From positions 1,860,001 to 1,924,000 of the forward strand of contig CBDFFQ010000001.1 of the NCBI GenBank assembly GCA_965246835.1: 64,000 bases of DNA, in the 5' to 3' direction. Shown in pieces: positions 18,216-25,940 of this stretch; the stretch's first letter is position 1, and every line of letters starts with the position of its first letter. This DNA comes from JANPPS01 sp965246835 (GTDB lineage: Bacteria; Pseudomonadota; Alphaproteobacteria; Acetobacterales; Acetobacteraceae). The notes beneath the pieces were generated by a model. The model was not told the DNA's origin, made no database searches, and saw only the letters and a program-made list of their open reading frames with translations. A program made the position numbers and the translations under genes.

Positions 18216-19034
18216 ATGCGATCCTGGATCATTGCGCCGATCGTCGCCCTGCTGATCGCGGCGGGATCGGCCCACGCACAGCCGGCACCCCGCGTGACCC
18301 GGCTGCAGGACGATACCGCGCAGAGCTTCATGTGGGTCGGTAACAGCTTCTTCTACTACAATAACGGCATGCCAGCCGTGGTGCAGCGCCTGATGGCCGG
18401 GGCGCCGCCGAACGAGTTTCGCCCCTATAGCGCGACCATGATCACCATGGGCGGTTCGGGCCTCGATTGGCATGACCTCGAGAGCTATTTTCGGCCCGGG
18501 GCCGTCGGCCGGTATACGTTCGACTCCGAGAACCGGGTCGTGTTCAACACGCGCAACAAGTATTACGACGCCGTGATCATGATGGATTGCAGCCAGTGCC
18601 CGATCCATCCGGACCTGGCGCCCATCTTCACGACCTACGCCCGCTCCAACAGCGAGATCGCGCGCAAGCATGCGGCCGAGCCGGTGCTGTTCATGTCCTG
18701 GGCCTATTCGGACCGGCCCGAGATGACGGAGCTGCTGGCCAAGGCCTACACGACGGCCGGCAACGACAACAATGCGCTGGTGATCCCCGCGGGCCTCGCC
18801 TTCGCCCGCGTGGTGGCGGAGCGGCCGGAGCTGCAGCTCTATCAGCCGGACCGGCGGCACCCCACGATGCTCGGCACCTATCTGGCCGCGGCGACCAGCT
18901 ACTCCACGCTGTATCACCGCTCGGCCGAGGTGAATTCCTACAACGCCGGCATCGATCCGGAGGTGGCGCGCTATCTGCGGATCGCGGCATGGAAAACCGT
19001 GCAGGCGTATCAGGGCGAAGCGCCGTCCAAATGA
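18216..19034 (+). CDS. Exported SGNH-hydrolase-like protein
   Basis: A 272-residue protein with a clear signal peptide (residues 1-21, cut after AHA). The first conserved block, FMWVGNSFFYYNNG, resembles the G-N-S nucleophile region of SGNH/GDSL hydrolases (DUF4886-like). A late DRRHPTM motif supplies the Asp-x-x-His pair usual in that fold. It may be a periplasmic esterase; the substrate is unknown. The stop overlaps the mobA start (ATGA), which is a physical but probably not a functional link. Confidence 0.6.
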   Translation: MRSWIIAPIVALLIAAGSAHAQPAPRVTRLQDDTAQSFMWVGNSFFYYNNGMPAVVQRLMAGAPPNEFRPYSATMITMGGSGLDWHDLESYFRPGAVGRYTFDSENRVVFNTRNKYYDAVIMMDCSQCPIHPDLAPIFTTYARSNSEIARKHAAEPVLFMSWAYSDRPEMTELLAKAYTTAGNDNNALVIPAGLAFARVVAERPELQLYQPDRRHPTMLGTYLAAATSYSTLYHRSAEVNSYNAGIDPEVARYLRIAAWKTVQAYQGEAPSK

Positions 19035-19639
19035 TCGTCGGCGTCATCCTGGCCGGTGGCGCGGCCCGGCGCATGGGGGGCGGGGACAAGCCGCTCCGCT
19101 CCCTCGGCGGCCGCCCGTTGCTGGGCCGGCTGGTCGGGCGGCTGCGGCCGCAGGTGGACGGGTTGGCCATCAACGCCAATAGCGGGCCGGGCGACGACCC
19201 GGCGCGCTTCGACGCCTACGGCCTCCCGGTGCTGCCCGATACCGAGCCGGACCGGCCGGGCCCGCTGGCGGGCGTGCTGGCCGGGCTGGACTGGGCGGCG
19301 TCGCTCGGGTCCGTGTGGCTGCTGACGGCACCGGGGGACGCACCATTCCTGCCAAAGGATTTCGCGCTGCGGCTGCTGGCGGAGCGGGGCGAGCACGCCT
19401 ATGTCGCGGCGTCGTCCGGGGGGCGGCTGCATCCCGTGGCGGCGCTGTGGCCGATCACCGCGCGGGAGCCGATCCGGCAGGCGCTCCGGGGCGGCCGGCG
19501 GCGGGTGGACGCGCTGGCGGGCGCAGAGCTTGCGCGGGTCGAGTGGCCCACCTACCCGCTGGATCCCTTCTTCAACGTGAACACGCCGGAGGACCTGGCC
19601 GAGGCCGAGCGGCTGGCGGCTGCCTGGCCCGATTCGTGA
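19031..19639 (+). CDS. mobA: Molybdenum cofactor guanylyltransferase MobA
   Basis: A 202-residue nucleotidyltransferase. It opens with the signature GVILAGGAARRMGGGDK for GTP binding, and LTAPGDAPFLP supplies the metal-binding Asp. FNVNTPEDLAEAE closes the fold. MobA joins GMP to molybdopterin to make MGD, the cofactor of DMSO-reductase family enzymes such as the formate dehydrogenase encoded 6 kb away. ATG 19031 overlaps the preceding stop by 4 bp. Confidence 0.93.
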   Translation: MIVGVILAGGAARRMGGGDKPLRSLGGRPLLGRLVGRLRPQVDGLAINANSGPGDDPARFDAYGLPVLPDTEPDRPGPLAGVLAGLDWAASLGSVWLLTAPGDAPFLPKDFALRLLAERGEHAYVAASSGGRLHPVAALWPITAREPIRQALRGGRRRVDALAGAELARVEWPTYPLDPFFNVNTPEDLAEAERLAAAWPDS

Positions 19640-19646
19640 TCCGGTC

Positions 19647-20810
19647 GTGACCTGGACGGCCGCGCAGGAGCGGAGCCGGCTGGTGCTGGCGGTGACGCTC
19701 GGTCTGTTTGCGGCCTATGCCGGGCTGTATTTCTGGTTCCAGCTCGGCCCCGCGAGCCGGCAGGGCGCCGGGGATTTCTTTGCGCTCTGGTCGTATGGCC
19801 AGATTCTGCGGGCCGAGGGCTGGGCGGCGGTGTATGACCCCGTGCGGTTGCATGCGCTGCAGATGGCGTTGGGGATGCCCGGGGCGGACCATAACCCGTT
19901 CCCGTATCCGCCGACCTTCCTGCTGGCGGTCTGGCCCCTCGGGTTCATGCCGTTCGAAACGGCTTGGGTCGCGTGGGTTGGTGTCACCTTGGTCCTGTTC
20001 CTGGCCGCCGCGACGCAATTTCGTCCTGTGCCGGCGATCGTGGCGCTGCTGGCGCCGGTGACGACGCTGGGGGTGATCTCCGGGCAGAGCGGGTTCTTGT
20101 CCGGTGCCCTGCTGCTGGGCGGGATGCAGCTGGCGGCGGTACGCCCGTGGTGGGGTGGGGTGCTGATCGGGCTGCTGACGTTCAAGCCGCAGCTCGGGAT
20201 CCTGATCCCGGTGGCGCTGGTCGCGGCATCCGCCTGGCGGTGCGTGGCGGGGGCGGGGCTGACGGTCGTCGCGCTGCTGGCCGTGACCGGCTTCGTGTTC
20301 GGGGCCGGAGCGTGGGGCGTGTGGCTGCGGGAGCTGCCGGGCTATGCCGGGTCGTTCGAGACGGGAAGCATGCGCTACGAGCTGATGCCGACCGTGGTGG
20401 CGAACCTCAAGATGCTCGGGGCGCCGCGCGGCATGGCGAACGGGGTGCAGGCGGTGGTGGCTGTGGCGGCCGGAGTGCTGGTGTGGCGCGCGTTCCGCCC
20501 CGGCGTCACGCGCCCGGCCATCGCCGTGCTGGCGGCTGCGACCTTTCTCGCCACGCCGCATGCCTTCATCTACGACATGCCGATGGTGGCCGGCGGCCTG
20601 CTGCTGTTCGTGGCGGCGCGGTTGCGTACCGGGGGTTTGCGCGGGCGCGAGGTGATGGCATCGCTGCTCGCGCTGGTCACACCGGCCCTGATGCTCTGGC
20701 TGCCGGGCGTGCCGGTCAGCACCGTGGCGCTGGCCTTGGTGGTGGCCGCCTTGCTGCCGGGCCAGGCTGTCGCCGACGTGGCGAGTTCAAGGGGCACCGA
20801 GCACGTTTGA
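19647..20810 (+). CDS. DUF2029/GT87-family membrane protein
   Basis: A 387-residue integral membrane protein with about 9-10 hydrophobic helices. The early GDFFALWSYGQILR block and the NPFPYPPTFLL motif match the DUF2029 (GT87) family, whose known members are polyprenyl-phosphate-mannose-dependent mannosyltransferases. The acceptor here is unknown. It starts with GTG at 19647, 7 bp after mobA. The C-terminal end runs into a dispersed repeat remnant immediately after the stop. Confidence 0.75.
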   Translation: MTWTAAQERSRLVLAVTLGLFAAYAGLYFWFQLGPASRQGAGDFFALWSYGQILRAEGWAAVYDPVRLHALQMALGMPGADHNPFPYPPTFLLAVWPLGFMPFETAWVAWVGVTLVLFLAAATQFRPVPAIVALLAPVTTLGVISGQSGFLSGALLLGGMQLAAVRPWWGGVLIGLLTFKPQLGILIPVALVAASAWRCVAGAGLTVVALLAVTGFVFGAGAWGVWLRELPGYAGSFETGSMRYELMPTVVANLKMLGAPRGMANGVQAVVAVAAGVLVWRAFRPGVTRPAIAVLAAATFLATPHAFIYDMPMVAGGLLLFVAARLRTGGLRGREVMASLLALVTPALMLWLPGVPVSTVALALVVAALLPGQAVADVASSRGTEHV

Positions 20811-20812
20811 AG

Positions 20813-20850
20813 CCCCTGGACTGCTTCACGAGGCGGCTCGCAATGACGGG
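20813..20850. repeat. Half copy of dispersed palindromic repeat (family A)
   Basis: This segment, beginning CCCCTGGACTGCTTCACG and ending CGCAATGACGGG, matches one arm of the inverted repeats at 51207-51293 and 54947-55034. Only a single arm is present here, between the convergent ends of the DUF2029 and epoxide hydrolase genes. Similar 'ctggattgcttcg...cgcaatgacgg' elements are widespread in alphaproteobacterial intergenic DNA. Confidence 0.7.
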
Positions 20851-20851
20851 T

Positions 20852-21706
20852 TTAGCGCCCCGAAAAGAACCGCCCGATCTCGAGCGCCGCGCGATCCGAA
20901 TCCTCTCGGTGCGGGTAATGCCCCACACCCGCGAACATCGCGCAGTCCAGGTCGGTAAACGTCTCGCCCAACCGGTCCGTCCAGGCATACGGAAAGATGG
21001 CGTCATGCTCCGCCCAACGCACGCAGGTCGGGATGGCGATGGGCGACAGGGGGGGTGCCGTGCCGGATAGCATGGCCACGCGTGCCGCATGGGCGCCGCG
21101 GTAGTAGTCGAACCCGCCCTGCAGATTGCCGGGCTCCATGAAATTGTCGATCCAGGCGTCCAGCACGTCATCGAACGCCGTCTTGCGATGCGCCCAGTGA
21201 CGGAGGAAGTAGCCGATATAAGCGCGGCAAGCATCCCGGCTGGCCCCCACCAGGGCGGCCGCGAACGGCATCTGGTGAAAACTCTGATACCAGATCTCGT
21301 TCAGGCGATCGGGCGTGCCCATCCGGGCGCCGATGCCGGGATGGACGAAGTCGAAGAAGAACAGGCCCGTGAACCGGTCTGGCGCCGACCGCGCCAAAGG
21401 CTGCATGATCGAGCCGCCGACGTCGTGGCCCACCACCCCCACGCGCTCGAACCCCATCGCGTCCATCAACGCCAGCAGGTCGGCCGCATGCTCGGCGGCA
21501 CCCCAGGGCCCCCCGGGCTTGTCGCTTTGGCCGAAGCCGCGGAGGTCTGGGGCGACGAGAGTGAACCGGTCCTGCAATCGCTGCATGACCGGCTCCCACG
21601 TCAGCCAAAACTCCGGCCAGCCATGCAGCAGCAACACTGGAGGGCCCGATCCGGCCGTGACCACATGGAACGTGGCGCCGGCCGCCGTGACCATCCTGTG
21701 CTGCAT
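20852..21706 (-). CDS. Alpha/beta hydrolase, epoxide-hydrolase type
   Basis: A 284-residue alpha/beta hydrolase. LLLHGWPEFWLTWEPV carries the HGWP oxyanion motif typical of epoxide hydrolases and haloalkane dehalogenases. The nucleophile is Asp in VGHDVGGSI and the catalytic His lies in GVGHYPHRED. An Asp nucleophile rules out a simple esterase. ATG 21706 has GGAG upstream. The substrate is unknown. Confidence 0.85.
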   Translation of the reverse strand: MQHRMVTAAGATFHVVTAGSGPPVLLLHGWPEFWLTWEPVMQRLQDRFTLVAPDLRGFGQSDKPGGPWGAAEHAADLLALMDAMGFERVGVVGHDVGGSIMQPLARSAPDRFTGLFFFDFVHPGIGARMGTPDRLNEIWYQSFHQMPFAAALVGASRDACRAYIGYFLRHWAHRKTAFDDVLDAWIDNFMEPGNLQGGFDYYRGAHAARVAMLSGTAPPLSPIAIPTCVRWAEHDAIFPYAWTDRLGETFTDLDCAMFAGVGHYPHREDSDRAALEIGRFFSGR

Positions 21707-21722
21707 GGCGTGGTCTCCTGGT

Positions 21723-22052
21723 TTATTCCGCCGTCGCGGTCTCACCGGCATGGGTCAGCGCCTCACCGAGCGCCTTGATCTTCTCGGCGTTCTTGCTCTC
21801 GGACTTACCGGCGATCGCCACCGTCTCCTTGCCGAGCTTCAAGATCAGCTTCTTGACGGTCTCTCCGTTGATCTTCTCGGACTCGAGTTGCTTCTTCAAG
21901 GCCTCGAGGTCCTTGATGATGGCCTTCGCCGCCGGAAGCTCGACTTTCTCGAGCGTCGCTTCCCAGCCCTCGATGTTCTTGACCGCGGCCTTGGCGGTGA
22001 AACCCTTCACGCCGTCGGCGATGTGCTTGATGGTGGCGTCGAATTGCGGCAT
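21723..22052 (-). CDS. Small lysine-rich helical protein of unknown function
   Basis: A 109-residue protein, predicted almost all helical from its amphipathic Lys/Glu/Ala/Leu pattern (for example KDLEALKKQLESEKING). It has no signal peptide, Cys or obvious catalytic motif. Codon choice looks strongly optimised (AAG, CTC, ATC, GAG), hinting at high expression. ATG 22052 has AGGAA upstream at good distance. It resembles phasin-like or structural helical proteins in composition only; I do not recognise the family. It lies 16 bp upstream of the epoxide hydrolase on the same strand and may share its transcript. Confidence 0.7.
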   Translation of the reverse strand: MPQFDATIKHIADGVKGFTAKAAVKNIEGWEATLEKVELPAAKAIIKDLEALKKQLESEKINGETVKKLILKLGKETVAIAGKSESKNAEKIKALGEALTHAGETATAE

Positions 22053-22125
22053 GTCGCGGTTCCTGAGATGCCGTCGCGAGATAGCGACGGGACCGGGGCA
22101 CAGCGCCGGACATCGCGCAAGGTTG

Positions 22126-23352
22126 CTAAGCCGGGAATAACTGAACCGCGAGCGCATCGCCGCGCGCCACCCCCGTGGCATCATCCGTCAGCACGGCCAG
22201 GCCGTCTGCCTCCGTGAGGGACGTCAGGATCCCGGCGCCCTCCACGGGATGCTTGTGCGCCACCCAGCCCCCAGAGCTCGGCACCAGCCGCACGCGCACG
22301 AACTCGCGACGTCCCGGCTTCTTGCGCGCCGTAAACGCCGCCACGGCCGTCACCGTCACCGGCAGCACGGGCGCCGTGCCCGACAGCGCGGCCAGCAGCG
22401 GCAGGGCCAGCTGCACGAACGTCACATAGGCCGCGATCGGGTTGCCCGGCAGGCCCATGAACTGCGCCGCGCCCACCGCGCCCATCGCCACCGGCCGCCC
22501 CGGCTTCACGGCCAGCCGCCAGAAGCTGAGCCGGCCCAGCGTCTCCACCGCGGCGCGCACGTGATCCTCCTCCCCGGCCGACACACCGCCGGAGCAGAGG
22601 ATCAGATCGTGGCCGGCCGCCGCCGCCAGCGCCGCGCGGATCGCCTCGGGCCGATCGGGCACGATGCCGCCATCGGTCACCACGGCGCCCGCGCGATGCA
22701 GCAAAGCCGTCAGCAGGACGCGGTTGCTGTCGTATCGTTGGGCCGGGCCGGCCGGCTGTCCGGGCTCCACCAGTTCGTCCCCGGTCGAGAGCAGCGTGAC
22801 CCTGACCCGGCGCCGCACCGTCAGCACCGGCACCCCTAAAGCTGCCGCCAAAGCCAGATCGGGGGGCCGGAGCCGCCGCCCGGCCGGGAGGGCCAGCGCG
22901 CCTTGCACCACATCCTCCCCGGCCGGCCGGGTGTTGGCTCCGCGCGTCAGGCCGGGTGGCAGGTGCACGAGATCACCCTCCAACCGGACATCCTCCTGCA
23001 TGAACACCGTGTCCGCACCTTGCGGCAGAGCGGCGCCGGTGAAGATGCGGGTGGCAGTGCCGGGTTGGAGCGGCAGCGGCGCGGCCCCCGCGGCCAGCCG
23101 GGCCATCACCGGCAGGGGCGCCGCGGCCTCGGCCAAGCGCACCGCGTAGCCATCGACGGCGGCGTTGTCGAAGGGCGGCAGGTCGATGGGGCTGACCAGG
23201 TCCGCCGCCAGCACGCGGCCATCGGCGTCGAGCAGCGGAACCGTCTCGACCCCTGTAACGGGCCTGGTTTCAGCGGCGATGAGTGCCAACGCCTGTTCGA
23301 TGGTCAGGAGCGCGCCGCCGAATGCGAAACAGTCATCCGTGAGTTGGGCCAT
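22126..23352 (-). CDS. moeA: Molybdopterin molybdenumtransferase MoeA
   Basis: A 408-residue MoeA. Typical blocks are PPFDNAAVDGYAV near residue 60, IFTGAALPQGADTV, LLSTGDELVEPG, the active-site CSGGVSAGEEDHV and GLPGNPIAAYV. MoeA inserts molybdate into adenylylated molybdopterin. Its ATG overlaps the mobB stop by one base, so the two are translated from one message. With mobA at 19 kb and the bis-MGD formate dehydrogenase adjacent, this is a cofactor-plus-enzyme neighbourhood. Confidence 0.95.
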   Translation of the reverse strand: MAQLTDDCFAFGGALLTIEQALALIAAETRPVTGVETVPLLDADGRVLAADLVSPIDLPPFDNAAVDGYAVRLAEAAAPLPVMARLAAGAAPLPLQPGTATRIFTGAALPQGADTVFMQEDVRLEGDLVHLPPGLTRGANTRPAGEDVVQGALALPAGRRLRPPDLALAAALGVPVLTVRRRVRVTLLSTGDELVEPGQPAGPAQRYDSNRVLLTALLHRAGAVVTDGGIVPDRPEAIRAALAAAAGHDLILCSGGVSAGEEDHVRAAVETLGRLSFWRLAVKPGRPVAMGAVGAAQFMGLPGNPIAAYVTFVQLALPLLAALSGTAPVLPVTVTAVAAFTARKKPGRREFVRVRLVPSSGGWVAHKHPVEGAGILTSLTEADGLAVLTDDATGVARGDALAVQLFPA

Positions 23353-23849
23353 CAGACTGGGGCCGCATGGGCTTCGACGATGCCGACGATGCCCGGGATG
23401 TCATCGAGGGCGAGCACGGGGATCCCCGCCGCGGGCAGCGCCAGGTCTGTCACGACAGCCACGATACTGGGGTCGCCGGGATGCAGAAGCTCGCATCCAT
23501 TTGCGGCGCGCGCGATCTCGACCTTGGGGTGCGGCTCGCGCTTGAAACCCTCGATCAGCACGAAGTCCACGGGCGCGAGGCGGTCCAGCAGCTCGGACAA
23601 ACCCGGTTCCGCGGCGCCGCGCAGTTCGTGCATCAGCGCGAAGCGGTTGGCGGACGCGATCAGGACCTCCGTGGCGCCGGCCTCGCGGTGGACCCAGCTA
23701 TCCTTGCCGGGCCGGTCCACGTCGAAGCCGTGATGGGCATGCTTGATGGTCGAGACGCTGTGGCCCCGGGCGATCAGCGCGGGGATCAGGCGCCGCAACA
23801 AGGTGGTCTTGCCGGCGCCGCTCCAGCCGGCCAATCCGATCAGGCGCAT
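23352..23849 (-). CDS. mobB: Molybdopterin-guanine dinucleotide biosynthesis protein MobB
   Basis: A 165-residue P-loop GTPase with Walker A GWSGAGKTTLL at the N-terminus, KHAHHGFDVDRPGKDS (MobB signature) and FVLIEGFKREPHPK. MobB helps MobA load guanine nucleotide onto the cofactor. ATG 23849 begins the beta-strand leading to the P-loop, so longer starts are unlikely. It is coupled to moeA and divergent from the formate dehydrogenase operon. Confidence 0.92.
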   Translation of the reverse strand: MRLIGLAGWSGAGKTTLLRRLIPALIARGHSVSTIKHAHHGFDVDRPGKDSWVHREAGATEVLIASANRFALMHELRGAAEPGLSELLDRLAPVDFVLIEGFKREPHPKVEIARAANGCELLHPGDPSIVAVVTDLALPAAGIPVLALDDIPGIVGIVEAHAAPV

Positions 23850-23960
23850 GGGAAACACATTGGCGGCGGCACCTTGGCGGACGGGGATATCACGTAATAT
23901 AGATGGCATGGGAACAGGGGCAGGACCAATGCGAAACCCGGCCCAGGAGAGACGTTTTAT
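23850..23960. promoter_or_regulatory. Divergent promoter region, mobB-moeA / formate dehydrogenase
   Basis: This 111-bp gap between mobB and the formate dehydrogenase operon contains TAATAT at 23895-23900, a -10-like hexamer for the rightward operon. TTGGCG stands about 15 bp before it, a weak -35. GGAGAG lies just before the ATG at 23961. No clear operator palindrome was found. Confidence 0.3.
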
Positions 23961-25688
23961 ATGACCGAACCGCGTCCGGGTGAGATTCTGAAGTTCGAGC
24001 ATCCGGGAGCCGGCCGCCGCCGGGCGAAATCGACTCCGAAAGGCCGCGAGGTCGATCCGCAGGCGAAACACGAGATTTCTGCTCTGTTGGGTGATCGACC
24101 GCGCGCGCGCGATATGCTCATCGAATATTTGCACCTGGTCCAGGACCGGTATCACCAGATTTCGGCCAAGCACCTGGCGGCATTGGCCGACGAAATGAAG
24201 CTGGCCTTTGCCGAGGTGTTTGAGACCGCGACGTTCTACGCGCATTTCGACGTGGTGCGAGAGGGCGAACCGGACCTGGCGCCGACCGTGATCCGCGTGT
24301 GCGACACCGTGACCTGCGCGATGTATGGCGCGGAGACGCTGTATGAGGAGCTGCGGGCGCTCGAGACCAGCGGCCAGTTGCCAGGTGCGCGCGTGGTGCG
24401 GGCGCCCTGCGTCGGCCTGTGCAACCAGGCGCCGGCCGCGGAGGTCGGGCACAATTTCCTGGGCCATGCCGATAGCGCGCAGGTCGTGAACGCTCTCAAT
24501 GCCGGGGACACGGATGCGCATGTCCATGCCGATTATGTCGACTATGACGCGTATGTCGCCGGGGGCGGATATGCGTTGCTCGGGAAGGTTCGGTCCGGTG
24601 CAATGTCTGTGGAGGATGTGCTGGCCGGGCTGGATGCCGCGGGGCTGCGCGGGCTGGGCGGCGCCGGGTTCCCGGCCGGGCGCAAATGGCGGTCGGTGCG
24701 CGCGGAGCCGGGGCCGCGGCTGATGGCGGTGAACGGCGACGAGGGCGAGCCCGGCACCTTCAAGGACCGCCTGTATCTCGACACCGACCCGCATCGCTTC
24801 CTGGAAGGAACGCTGATCGGCGCGCACGTGGTGGAGGCGAGCGACGTCTATATCTACCTCCGCGACGAATATCCGGTGCAGCGCGCCATCCTGGAGGCGG
24901 AGATCGCGAAATTGCCGCCGGGCGGGCCCACGCTGCATATGCGGCGCGGGGCGGGGGCATATATCTGCGGCGAAGAAAGCTCGATGCTGGAAAGCATCGA
25001 GGGTAAGCGCGGGCTGCCGCGGCACAAGCCTCCCTTTCCCTACCAGGTCGGTCTGTTCGGGCGGCCCACGCTGATCAACAACATCGAGACGCTGTTCTGG
25101 GTGCGGGACCTGCTGGAGCGGGGCGCCGCGTGGTGGACCAGCCAGGGCCGCCATGGGCGCGTGGGGCTGCGCAGCTATTCCGTCTCGGGCCGCGTGAAGG
25201 AGCCCGGCGTCAAGCTGGCGCCCGCCGGCATCACCGTGCAGGAGCTGATCGACGAATATTGCGGCGGCATGACCGAGGGCCACGTGTTCGCGGCCTACCT
25301 GCCGGGGGGCGCTTCGGGTGGAATACTGCCGGCGTCGATGAACGACATCCCGCTCGATTTCGGCACGCTGGAGAAATACGGCTGCTTCATCGGCTCCGCG
25401 GCCGTGGTGGTGTTCTCGGAGGCCGACGACATCCAAGGTGTCGCCACCAATCTCATGCGGTTTTTCGAGGATGAGAGCTGCGGCCAGTGCACGCCGTGCC
25501 GCAACGGCACGCAGAAGGCGCGCATGCTGATGGAGCGGTCCGTGTGGGACGGGCCGTTGCTGAGCGAGCTGGGCGCCGTGATGCGCGACGCCTCGATCTG
25601 CGGGCTGGGCCAGGCGGCGTCCAACCCGCTGGCCTGCGTGATCAAGTATTTCCCGCATTTGCTGACTGCCCGTGAGGCCGCTGAGTGA
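23961..25688 (+). CDS. NAD-dependent formate dehydrogenase, fused NuoE/NuoF-type subunit
   Basis: A 575-residue fusion. The first about 150 residues are a NuoE/FdsG-like thioredoxin-fold 2Fe-2S domain (cysteines in CDTVTC and CVGLC). The rest is a NuoF/FdsB-like FMN/NADH domain with LRGLGGAGFPAG, NGDEGEPGTFKDR and the 4Fe-4S ligands ESCGQCTPCRNG. It transfers electrons from the catalytic subunit to NAD+. FdsG and FdsB are separate in some organisms but fused in others, for example methylotroph FDH1. The ATG has GGAGAG upstream. It is followed by a DUF2442 gene overlapping by 4 bp and then the catalytic subunit. Confidence 0.93.
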   Translation: MTEPRPGEILKFEHPGAGRRRAKSTPKGREVDPQAKHEISALLGDRPRARDMLIEYLHLVQDRYHQISAKHLAALADEMKLAFAEVFETATFYAHFDVVREGEPDLAPTVIRVCDTVTCAMYGAETLYEELRALETSGQLPGARVVRAPCVGLCNQAPAAEVGHNFLGHADSAQVVNALNAGDTDAHVHADYVDYDAYVAGGGYALLGKVRSGAMSVEDVLAGLDAAGLRGLGGAGFPAGRKWRSVRAEPGPRLMAVNGDEGEPGTFKDRLYLDTDPHRFLEGTLIGAHVVEASDVYIYLRDEYPVQRAILEAEIAKLPPGGPTLHMRRGAGAYICGEESSMLESIEGKRGLPRHKPPFPYQVGLFGRPTLINNIETLFWVRDLLERGAAWWTSQGRHGRVGLRSYSVSGRVKEPGVKLAPAGITVQELIDEYCGGMTEGHVFAAYLPGGASGGILPASMNDIPLDFGTLEKYGCFIGSAAVVVFSEADDIQGVATNLMRFFEDESCGQCTPCRNGTQKARMLMERSVWDGPLLSELGAVMRDASICGLGQAASNPLACVIKYFPHLLTAREAAE

Positions 25689-25918
25689 TCAACCGCGATC
25701 CCGCAGCTGTGGACGTGATGGTCTTTGAAACGGCGCTTCACATCGTTCTCTCAGACGGCCGAGAGCTATCCGCGCCACTCGCCTGGTTCCCGCTGTTACG
25801 GGACGCGACGCCAGCCCAGCGGCAGAACTGGGAGCTGATCGGCCAAGGCCACGGCCTGCATTGGCCCGACCTCGATGAAGATATCTCCGTCCGCGCCCTC
25901 CTGGGCCGCCCCACCTGA
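25685..25918 (+). CDS. DUF2442 domain protein inside the formate dehydrogenase operon
   Basis: A 77-residue protein with the DUF2442 pattern: LSDGRELSAPLAWFPLL, then WELIGQGHGLHWPDLDEDIS. Its GTG start at 25685 overlaps the preceding stop (GTGA), and the catalytic subunit begins 22 bp after its end. DUF2442 proteins are small, of unknown function, and usually occur next to DUF4160 or toxin-antitoxin-like genes. Placement between two redox subunits is unusual and could mean an accessory role or a chance insertion. Confidence 0.75.
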   Translation: MINRDPAAVDVMVFETALHIVLSDGRELSAPLAWFPLLRDATPAQRQNWELIGQGHGLHWPDLDEDISVRALLGRPT

Positions 25919-25940
25919 CCCGCGCCACAAAGGCAACTCC

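Noticed and set aside
23352..25658. Very long antisense open frame opposite the formate dehydrogenase NAD subunit
   Set aside because: It is a consequence of high GC3 on the real gene; only its last 165 codons (mobB) have recognisable protein.
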